This document shows positions 7,947 to 13,785 of a stretch of 22,660 nucleotides of DNA, piece after piece. Source of the DNA: CAMASH01 sp041746635 (GTDB lineage: Bacteria; Verrucomicrobiota; Verrucomicrobiia; Chthoniobacterales; Terrimicrobiaceae). Every line of letters starts with the position of its first letter. The stretch's first letter is position 1. Below the pieces are notes generated by a model, which worked only from the letters and a program-made list of their open reading frames with translations, made no database searches and had not been told where the DNA came from. Both the position numbers and the translations under genes were made by a program. The stretch lies in the NCBI GenBank assembly GCA_041746635.1, contig JBGTGQ010000016.1:1-22660 (forward strand), read 5' to 3'.

Positions 7947-8347
7947 GCAAGGAAACCCGGGTCTTGATTGATTCCTCTGCTTGGATCGAAGTGCTCCGCA
8001 ATCGGGCCGAAACCGGTTTGCGCGAGGTGGTCGAGGCGGCTTTGCACGAGGGGCGCGCGGCCCTCACTGCTCCGGTCTGGGTGGAACTCTATCGCGGTGT
8101 GCGGGGCAAGCGCGAGATGTCGCAATTGGAAGCTCTGCGCCGGCTTTGCCATTGGCTGGATTTCGACGCGCCCTGCTGGGAGATCGCCGCCACGGTCGCA
8201 AGGGATTGCCGCGAACGGGGAATCACCGTCCCGCTGGGTGACGTGCTCGTCTTTGCCTGCGCCCAACGCCACAAGGTCGCCCTTGTTGAGAAGGACCGGC
8301 ACTTCGCTCTCATTGGCAAGGCAGCCAAAGGTTCCGAGACTGCTTGA
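7943..8347 (+). CDS. vapC: VapC-type PIN-domain toxin ribonuclease
   Basis: This 134-residue PIN-domain protein has all four acidic active-site positions visible: D10 in RVLIDSSAWIE, E48 in VWVELYRG, D100 in PLGDVLVFACAQRH and D118 in VEKDRHFALI. These coordinate Mg or Mn for single-strand RNA cleavage; VapC targets are usually tRNA or the 23S sarcin-ricin loop. Its start overlaps the vapB stop (ATGA), the standard coupled arrangement. It converges on the minus-strand DUF3368 gene across a 113-bp gap that holds another short repeat. It appears intact. Confidence 0.9.
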   Translation: MSKETRVLIDSSAWIEVLRNRAETGLREVVEAALHEGRAALTAPVWVELYRGVRGKREMSQLEALRRLCHWLDFDAPCWEIAATVARDCRERGITVPLGDVLVFACAQRHKVALVEKDRHFALIGKAAKGSETA

Positions 8348-8395
8348 GTCCTGCTTCTTCGGGCCCTCCGCAAAGAACCCTGAAATCTGAGGCTC

Positions 8396-8417
8396 TTGTA
8401 GCGTCGTTCTGCGACCG
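8396..8417. repeat. Second copy of the tgtag...gaccg palindrome family
   Basis: The sequence ttgtagcgtcgttctgcgac(cg) resembles the element at 7551-7573: tgtag, then a short stem (GTCG 8403-8406 / CGAC 8412-8415) around a pyrimidine-rich loop. It lies in the gap between the converging vapC and DUF3368 genes. Similarity is partial; membership in one family is my judgement. Confidence 0.5.
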
Positions 8418-8460
8418 TGGGTGGCATTTACAACATCGGCTCAGGGCGAACCGTCGCCTT

Positions 8461-8922
8461 TTACTCCCTCACCGCGTTCAGCACATCGGCTTCCAATTGT
8501 TCGGAGATATAAAATCCCACCTCATGCCGCAGACGGCGCAGGAGCGGAGAGAGAACCGGAACCAGCCCGGCGCGACGGGCTTGCACCAACACGCCGAGGA
8601 GCCCGACCACACGAAGCCCTCGCGCTCGTGCCTCGTCCCGCCCTTTGATTTCATCCATCAGCAAGACGTCGGCAGACAATTCGAGCGAGAGCGAGATACC
8701 TTCGCTTTCCCCCCGATCCAAAGTTTGCTCCAGACTCCTCACCATTTCCCGATTAGTGGCCGATTGGACGACCAGGAATGGAGGCAGCGACTCATGGGCG
8801 CGAAGCAATTCGTGCTCCACCGCTTTGGGCAGAATCACTTCGCCATAGAGCGACCTGAGAATTTCAATTTGCCCCAGTTGGAGAAGGGCGGTGACGACAG
8901 AAGTGTCGCTGACGACAATCAC
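8461..8922 (-). CDS. DUF3368 PIN-like protein, candidate toxin
   Basis: This 153-residue protein starts MIVVSDTSVVTALLQLGQIEILRSLYGEVILPKAVEHELL. D6, an early VEHE glutamate (E37 or E39), E73 in DRGESEGISLSLE and D90/E91 in LLMDEIKGRDEARARGL correspond to the acidic residues of PIN nucleases. The GESE motif and the GLRVVGLLGVLVQARRAGLV stretch are typical of DUF3368. Its start overlaps the upstream UPF0175 gene by 4 bases. Together they form the common UPF0175/DUF3368 pair, widely regarded as toxin-antitoxin-like. The gene appears complete. Confidence 0.85.
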   Translation of the reverse strand: MIVVSDTSVVTALLQLGQIEILRSLYGEVILPKAVEHELLRAHESLPPFLVVQSATNREMVRSLEQTLDRGESEGISLSLELSADVLLMDEIKGRDEARARGLRVVGLLGVLVQARRAGLVPVLSPLLRRLRHEVGFYISEQLEADVLNAVRE

Positions 8923-9161
8923 GCCGGAAACTGCTGCAAAGTCTCCAGATCCTCACGAAAGGCCTCCGGCCCGTAATTAACAGCGATGCGGCGGCGGCCC
9001 AACTCGTGCAAAAATTGAGTGACGGACAATCCCGCGATTTTGGCCGCCTGTCCCAGCGTGGATTTTCCGTCCTGGTAAAGATCAAGAGCGATGGATAGAC
9101 GCACCGCCTCCGGCGTGAGATCCACTCCACACAACTCCTGATCGGGAATATCAATCTGCAC
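8919..9161 (-). CDS. UPF0175 family protein, candidate antitoxin
   Basis: This 80-residue protein contains ALDLYQDGKSTLGQAAKIAGLSVTQFLHELGRRRI, the signature helix-turn-helix-like segment of UPF0175, and the family's usual C-terminal ..VNYGPEAFREDLETL tail. It is first in a two-gene minus-strand operon, overlapping the DUF3368 PIN gene by an ATGA. By analogy with VapBC it would be the DNA-binding antitoxin. The region upstream of its start (9162-9410) has no gene and carries repeat material leading into hsdM debris. Confidence 0.85.
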   Translation of the reverse strand: MQIDIPDQELCGVDLTPEAVRLSIALDLYQDGKSTLGQAAKIAGLSVTQFLHELGRRRIAVNYGPEAFREDLETLQQFPA

Positions 9162-9270
9162 AAAATTAGTCTACCTCGCCACCCGGAAATGTCCAGCCAA
9201 GGGGACGCGCCAGTCAGAGGATCGCCGATTCCGGCAGGGCCTCGACCTCCAGGCGATCTTCTTCCTCCCC

Positions 9271-9330
9271 GCTCCTTGCTCCCTGCGACCCTGCCTTTTT
9301 GCCGCAATTCAGAATTCAGCCTTCATCCTT
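9271..9330. repeat. Repeat unit copy 1 (agaattcagccttcatcctt family)
   Basis: A pyrimidine-rich stretch starting gctccttgctccctgc runs into ccgcaattc and ends with agaattcagccttcatcctt at 9311-9330. The same unit recurs at 10535-10587 and 10600-10650, and a shorter piece lies at 10751-10766. The surrounding gap (9162-9410) holds no supported gene. Confidence 0.75.
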
Positions 9331-9410
9331 CCGCCCTTGTTTACCCTTCCCTCTCCACCCATGGCAGGCTACAACGCTTCCTCATGTTCCCCGGGGCGCT
9401 ATTTCTAGTC

Positions 9411-9473
9411 ATGGCCCGCATCAAATCCAACGGCTCCAAGGACTCCTCCGCCACCATCGACTTCGAGGCCAAG
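9411..9473 (+). pseudogene. Remnant of an hsdM N-terminus
   Basis: After TCTAGTC the frame reads MARIKSNGSKDSSATIDFEAK. The segment ATIDFEAK is how many type I methyltransferase HsdM subunits begin, immediately before LWAAAD..LR. Here it breaks off after about 21 codons into unrelated PLTSGAVVKES, and the frame ends at 9653, overlapping the rhuM start. The leader and first codons (9345-9432) are similar to 10787-10876, just upstream of the intact hsdM. I read it as the 5' end of a lost hsdM gene. No product of function is expected. Confidence 0.6.
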
Positions 9474-9493
9474 CCCTTGACGTCTGGGGCAGT

Positions 9494-9512
9494 AGTAAAG
9501 GAATCCTTTACT
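9494..9512. repeat. Perfect short hairpin just after the hsdM remnant
   Basis: AGTAAAGG (9494-9501) and CCTTTACT (9505-9512) form an 8-bp perfect stem with a 3-base AAT loop. It lies about 20 bases after hsdM similarity ends, so it may mark a rearrangement end or a small mobile element, or be chance. Confidence 0.5.
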
Positions 9513-9649
9513 CCTGAATGGCCGTGTTCAGCCGCCGGATGGCCGCTTGCGACGAAGGATAACCAGCGCCCCCGGAAGAGGCGTTTACCAGGCAGGCGGA
9601 CAGTTGTTGCAGATTTTGCAACAGCTCAAATCGAAATGAGGCCGAACCC

Positions 9650-10431
9650 ATGAGCAAAAAGAAACCCGGTCCCGGCGGTCGCGCCAAAAAGAACGCCGAA
9701 GTCTCCCTCGTCCGCTCGTCGGCGGCGGAATACCTGACCTTTGTGGCGGCCAGTGGCCAGGGGGGCGTCGAAGCCGTATACGCGGATGAGAATGTCTGGC
9801 TCACCCAAAAAATGATGGGGCTGCTCTACGCTGTGGAAACCCACACCATCAACTATCACCTCAAGAAAGTCTTCGCCGACGGCGAATTGGAGGCCGGTTC
9901 AGTTATTCGAAATTTTCGAATAACTGCCGCCGACGGCAAAATCTACGACACGCAGCACTACAACCTCTCCGCCATCATCGCGGTCGGCTACAAGGTGAAT
10001 TCGGAGCGGGCCGTGCAGTTCCGCAAGTGGGCCACTGGTATCATTGAGTCTTTCGCATGGGCCTCACCACCTGGAAAGACGCGCCCAAGGGAAAAATCCA
10101 GAAGTTCGATGTGAGCGTGGCGAAAAACTACCTGACAGAAAACGAAATGGCGCAACTGCAACGCCTCGTCTCCGCCTACCTCGATGTGGCCGAAGACATG
10201 GCGCTGCGGAAGATCCCCATGACCATGCAGGACTGGGAAACCCGCCTCAACCGTTTCATTGCCGCGACCGACCGGGAGATTTTGCAGGATGCCGGCAAAG
10301 TCACCGCCGAAATCGCCCAAGCCCATGCCGAAAGTGAGTTCGAGAAATACCGCATCGTGCAGGACCGGCTGTTCGAGTCGGACTTCGACCAGATGATAAA
10401 GGAACTGCCGGAGATAGGGGATAAACCATGA
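9650..10431 (+). pseudogene. rhuM-family gene with internal deletion and frameshift
   Basis: The first part (9650 to about 10056) encodes MSKKKPGPGG... with ENVWLTQKMMGLLYAVETHTINYHLKKVF, IRNFRITAADGKIYDTQHYNL and AVQFRKWATGIIESFA, the N-terminal RhuM signature. At 10057, in another frame, it resumes with MGLTTWKDAPKGKIQKFDVSVAKNYLTENE and continues to LFESDFDQMIKEL, the RhuM C-terminus. In intact relatives as I recall them, roughly 100 residues (the IKGYVLDDERL...HGHTAAE section) separate these parts, so a deletion plus frameshift has occurred. RhuM genes are often embedded in type I restriction operons, consistent with the hsdM remnant just upstream, and their molecular role is not settled. 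This copy is presumably dead. Confidence 0.85.
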
Positions 10432-10565
10432 CTGGCTCATTCGATATTTCCCTCATCACCCACCTCGCCGCTTAACTCATGCCCGCCAAACGCAACAACT
10501 TTGCCGCCATTGAGGGCATCGCCAAGACGCGTTCGCTCCCCGCTCCCTGCCTTTCTGTCGCACTA
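10428..10565 (+). other. Two tiny ORFs, possible 5' remnants of lost operon genes
   Basis: ATGACTGGC at 10428 overlaps the rhuM stop and encodes only MTGSFDISLITHLAA before TAA at 10473-10475. ATGCCCGCC at 10479 encodes MPAKRNNFAAIEGIAKTRS and then enters the gctccccgctccctgc repeat and ends within it. Both look like the first codons of genes whose remainder was replaced by repeat sequence. I do not recognise either parent gene. Confidence 0.35.
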
Positions 10566-10650
10566 TAGAATTCAGCCTTCATCCTTTAGCCTTCGTTCCC
10601 CCTCCCTGCTCCCAGCTTCTTCCCGCACTTTAGAATTCAGCCTTCATCCT
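10535..10650. repeat. Tandem repeat units, copies 2 and 3 of the agaattcagccttcatcc family
   Basis: Two units lie in tandem (10535-10587 and 10600-10650). Each consists of a ctccctgct/cagcttctt-type pyrimidine stretch, a cgcact(t/a)tagaattcagcc core and ttcatcct. A third full copy lies at 9271-9330. On the minus strand the core reads aggatgaaggctgaattcta. The family resembles the aaggatgaagg string found inside the truncated hsdR copy (17816-17860). The whole 10476-10937 gap carries no intact gene. Confidence 0.75.
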
Positions 10651-10689
10651 GGTTGCCTCCCTCCCTTCCGCTCGTGTCGCCCTTCGGGT

Positions 10690-10782
10690 CCGCTTGGCAG
10701 CGGAGCTACCCGGCCAGCGCCCGCTGGCACGTGTTCAGCCTTCAGCTTTCGGAATTCAGCCTTTCACATGCGCTTCGCGCAT
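10690..10782. repeat. Cluster of three short hairpins upstream of hsdM
   Basis: Three perfect small stems lie close together: CCGCT/AGCGG (10690-10703), GCCAGCG/CGCTGGC (10713-10728) and ATGCGC/GCGCAT (10768-10782), with a partial ggaattcagcc repeat (10751-10766) before the last. No T-run follows any of them, so they are not simple terminators. They may be repeat debris or structured leader RNA for the hsdM transcript. Confidence 0.5.
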
Positions 10783-10786
10783 TCCT

Positions 10787-10932
10787 CCTTCCCTCTCCAC
10801 CCGTTGCAGGCTACAAACGCTGTTCCATGTCTCCCCAAGGGAGCTTTTCTAGTCATGGCCCGCACCAAAACCACCGGCATCAAGGCCGACTTCGGTCCCG
10901 AGCACGCCGACACCTTCCCTCTACCCGCCTAA
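10787..10932 (+). other. Duplicated hsdM leader with 25-codon ORF
   Basis: The segment from ccttccctctccac at 10787 through tctagtcatggcccgca (ATG at 10855) is an imperfect copy of 9345-9420. The ORF from 10855 encodes MARTKTTGIKADFGPEHADT then FPLPA and stops at 10930-10932, five bases before hsdM. The 9411 copy of this start goes on into HsdM-like residues, so this one is either a second remnant or a short leader peptide translated ahead of hsdM. Confidence 0.5.
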
Positions 10933-10937
10933 ACTAA

Positions 10938-12512
10938 ATGCCCGCTCCCGAAAAAACCAAATCCCTCGAATCCTGGATCTGGGATGCCGCCTGCTCCATC
11001 CGCGGGGCCAAGGACGCGGCGAAATACAAGGATTACATCCTCCCGCTCATCTTCACCAAGCGCCTCTGCGACGTCTTCGATGATGAGCTGAACCGCATTG
11101 CGAAGGAAGTCGGCTCGCGCAAAAAAGCCTTCCAACTCGCCAAGGCCGACCACAAGCTCGTCCGCTTCTACCTGCCCCTTGTGCCGGACGATCCTGAGCA
11201 GCCCGTCTGGTCTGTCATCCGCAAGCTCTCCGACAAGATCGGCGAAGGCGTCACCACTCAGATGCGGGCCATCGCCCGGGAAAATCCGCTCCTGCAGGGC
11301 ATCATCGACCGCGTGGACTTCAACGCCACCACCCACGGCCAGCGCGACCTCGACGACGACCGCCTCTCCAACCTCATCGAGGCCATCAGCACCAAGCGCC
11401 TCGGGCTCGAAGACGTCGAGGCCGACATCATCGGCAAGAGCTACGAATACCTCATCCGCAAGTTCGCCGAGGGCAGCGGCCAGAGCGCCGGCGAATTCTA
11501 CACTCCGCCCGAGGTCGGCACCATCATGTCGCGCGTGCTCGCTCCCGAGCCCGGCATGACGGTCTATGATCCCACCTGCGGTTCCGGCGGCCTCCTCGTC
11601 AAACTCGAGACCGCGATGGAGGAGAAAGCCGGGACGAAAAAGGGCTCCCAAAAGAACCAAACGAAGTTTGCCCCCTTGAAGCTCTTCGGCCAGGAATATG
11701 TCCCCGAGACCTGGGCCATGGCCAACATGAACATGATCATCCACGACATGGAGGGCCAGATCGAGATCGGCGACACTTTCAAGAACCCCAAGTTCCGCGA
11801 CAAAAAAGGCCGACTGCGTCGGTTCGACCGCGTCGTCGCCAATCCCATGTGGAACCAGGACTGGTTCACCGAGGCCGACTACGACAACGACGAACTCGAC
11901 CGCTTCCCCGCCGGGGCCGGCTTCCCCGGCAAATCCTCGGCCGACTGGGGCTGGGTCCAGCACATGCACGCCAGCCTCAATACCACCGGCCGCGCCGCCG
12001 TCGTCCTCGACACCGGCGCCGCCTCCCGCGGATCGGGCAATGCCGGCACCAACAAGGAAAAGACCGTCCGCCAGTGGTTCGTCGACCACGACCTCATCGA
12101 GAGCGTCCTCTACCTGCCCGAAAACCTCTTCTACAACACCACCGCCCCGGGCATCGTCCTCTTCCTCAACAGGGATAAGCCCAAGACCCGACAGGGTCAG
12201 GTCTTCCTCGTCAACGCCAGCCAGGTCTTCGAAAAGGGCGACCCCAAGAACTTCATCCCCGACGCAGGTATCCAGCGCATCGCCGACACCCTTATCGGGT
12301 GGAAGGAAGAGGAAAAACTCAGCCGCATCGTCGATCACGCCGAGCTGAAACGCAACGACTACAACATCTCCCCCAGCCGCTACATCCACACCAGCGACGC
12401 CGAAACCTACCGGCCCATCGCGGAGATCGTCGAGGAGCTGAAGGTCATCGAAGCCGAGGCGCGCGAGACCGACAAAGCGCTGAAGGAAATTTTGAAGAAG
12501 ATCGGGGTATGA
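10938..12512 (+). CDS. hsdM: Type I restriction-modification system, DNA methyltransferase subunit HsdM
   Basis: This 524-residue N6-adenine methyltransferase transfers a methyl group from SAM within the M2S complex. The N-terminal helical domain (SLESWIWDAACSIRGAKDAAKYKDYILPLIFTKRL, about 9-43) is typical of HsdM. GEFYTPPEVGTIM (186-198) and DPTCGSGGLL (211-220) form the SAM site. The catalytic motif IV reads NPMW (302-305) instead of the usual NPPF/Y; the same variant occurs in some HsdM proteins as I recall, so it need not mean inactivity. The C-terminal ELKRNDYNISPSRYI segment is also characteristic. The gene overlaps hsdS by ATGA. It follows a debris-filled leader, so its promoter probably lies in the 10476-10937 gap. 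Confidence 0.96.
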   Translation: MPAPEKTKSLESWIWDAACSIRGAKDAAKYKDYILPLIFTKRLCDVFDDELNRIAKEVGSRKKAFQLAKADHKLVRFYLPLVPDDPEQPVWSVIRKLSDKIGEGVTTQMRAIARENPLLQGIIDRVDFNATTHGQRDLDDDRLSNLIEAISTKRLGLEDVEADIIGKSYEYLIRKFAEGSGQSAGEFYTPPEVGTIMSRVLAPEPGMTVYDPTCGSGGLLVKLETAMEEKAGTKKGSQKNQTKFAPLKLFGQEYVPETWAMANMNMIIHDMEGQIEIGDTFKNPKFRDKKGRLRRFDRVVANPMWNQDWFTEADYDNDELDRFPAGAGFPGKSSADWGWVQHMHASLNTTGRAAVVLDTGAASRGSGNAGTNKEKTVRQWFVDHDLIESVLYLPENLFYNTTAPGIVLFLNRDKPKTRQGQVFLVNASQVFEKGDPKNFIPDAGIQRIADTLIGWKEEEKLSRIVDHAELKRNDYNISPSRYIHTSDAETYRPIAEIVEELKVIEAEARETDKALKEILKKIGV

Positions 12513-13777
12513 AGATCGAAGACTTCCAGTTTCCTTCCGATTGGAAACTCGGCCCGGTCGCCGAGTCGTTCGATTTTACGGGCAAGCCTCGCGGTCTCGA
12601 CCTCTCGAAGAATGGCGACGAAATCCCTTTCTTCCCGATGGATCAGATTCCGTTGGGGCGGATTCACGTCTCTGAATTCACGCCGAAGCCCCTGGCCGAA
12701 CTCGGAAGCGGCACCTACGTCGAGAATGGCGACCTCATGGTCGCCAAGATCACTCCGTCCTTCGAGAATGGGAAGCAGGCTATCGTCGATATTGAGACGG
12801 ACTTTGCATACGCTACAACCGAGGTGATCCCGATGCGTGGCCGGAAGGGCGAATCAGATACGCTCTTCCTGTTCTTTTATCTTTTGCATCCTGAAGTCCG
12901 CTCCGACCTCGCGGGCAAAATGGAGGGCAGCACTGGCCGGCAGCGTCTGAGTAAAACGGTTCTTGGCGACCGCTTGATTCCTCTCCCCCCACTCCCCGAG
13001 CAGAAGAAGATCGCGCACATCCTTTCGACGGTGCAGCGGGCGATCGAAGCGCATGAGCGGATCATTCAGACCACCACCGAGCTGAAAAAGGCCCTCATGC
13101 ACAAGCTCTTCACCGAAGGCCTCCGCAACGAACCCCAAAAACAAACCGAAATCGGCCCCGTCCCCGAAAGCTGGGAGGTGGTGGAGATCGGTGAGTTCTT
13201 CCGGATCAAACACGGCTACGCCTTCGACGGCAAATTCTTCGATCCGTCCGGGGACTACATTCTGATGACCCCCGGCCACTTTCACGAGAGAGGCGGATTC
13301 CGAGATCAGGGAGAGAGGACAAAGTATTTTACCGGAGAAATCCCTCAAGATTATGTCCTCGCGAAAGACGAACTCGTTGTAGCGATGACCGAACAAAAAT
13401 CGGGCCTTCTCGGCAGCTCCGCATTCGTTCCCGAAGACGGGCGCTATCTCCACAATCAACGGCTTGGCTTAATCGTGGACTTGGAGGAGAACCGCCTGAG
13501 CAAGCGCTTCCTGTTCAACGTCTTCAATCTTCCGCATTTCCGAGTCGAAGTCGCCAAGACTTCAACCGGTTCGAAAGTGAAGCACACGTCCCCGACGAAA
13601 CTGCGGGCAGTCAAAGTCGGGATTCCTCCAACGTTGGAAGAGCAGGAGGAGATCGCTACGGCTCTCTCGACGACCGAGGACAAAATCGCCGTCGCGACGA
13701 ACAAAAAGGTCCAACTGCAAGACCTCTTCCGCACCCTCCTACGCGAACTGATGACCGCGACGACTCGGGCTATTTAG
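12509..13777 (+). CDS. hsdS: Type I restriction-modification system, specificity subunit HsdS
   Basis: This 422-residue protein has the usual two target-recognition domains (about 1-155 and 220-365), each followed by a conserved coiled-coil spacer. The first spacer starts LPPLPEQKKIAHIL (159-172) and runs through AIEAHERIIQTTTELKKALMHKLFTEGL. The second starts at IPPTLEEQEEIATAL and ends DLFRTLLRELMTATTRAI. The linker IGPVPESWEVV introduces the second domain. HsdS sets the bipartite DNA target for both methylation and cleavage; the target cannot be read from sequence. The start is ATG inside the hsdM stop (ATGA), indicating coupled translation. The 3' end (13721-13768) is matched by a second hsdS end at 18056-18103. 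Confidence 0.95.
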   Translation: MKIEDFQFPSDWKLGPVAESFDFTGKPRGLDLSKNGDEIPFFPMDQIPLGRIHVSEFTPKPLAELGSGTYVENGDLMVAKITPSFENGKQAIVDIETDFAYATTEVIPMRGRKGESDTLFLFFYLLHPEVRSDLAGKMEGSTGRQRLSKTVLGDRLIPLPPLPEQKKIAHILSTVQRAIEAHERIIQTTTELKKALMHKLFTEGLRNEPQKQTEIGPVPESWEVVEIGEFFRIKHGYAFDGKFFDPSGDYILMTPGHFHERGGFRDQGERTKYFTGEIPQDYVLAKDELVVAMTEQKSGLLGSSAFVPEDGRYLHNQRLGLIVDLEENRLSKRFLFNVFNLPHFRVEVAKTSTGSKVKHTSPTKLRAVKVGIPPTLEEQEEIATALSTTEDKIAVATNKKVQLQDLFRTLLRELMTATTRAI

Positions 13778-13785
13778 TTCACCAA

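Noticed and set aside
9650..10431. Programmed frameshift in the rhuM gene
   Set aside because: The two parts are not contiguous pieces of the family: about 100 residues expected between them are missing. A deletion explains the data better than recoding.
9266..10766. CRISPR array
   Set aside because: Only three or four copies occur, with irregular spacing and degenerate pyrimidine-rich flanks, and no cas genes are present. It is an ordinary dispersed or tandem repeat.
10929..12389. 486-codon minus-strand ORF opposite hsdM
   Set aside because: It is rich in Gly/Ala/Asp/Val and without motifs, exactly mirroring hsdM codons. It is a shadow frame.
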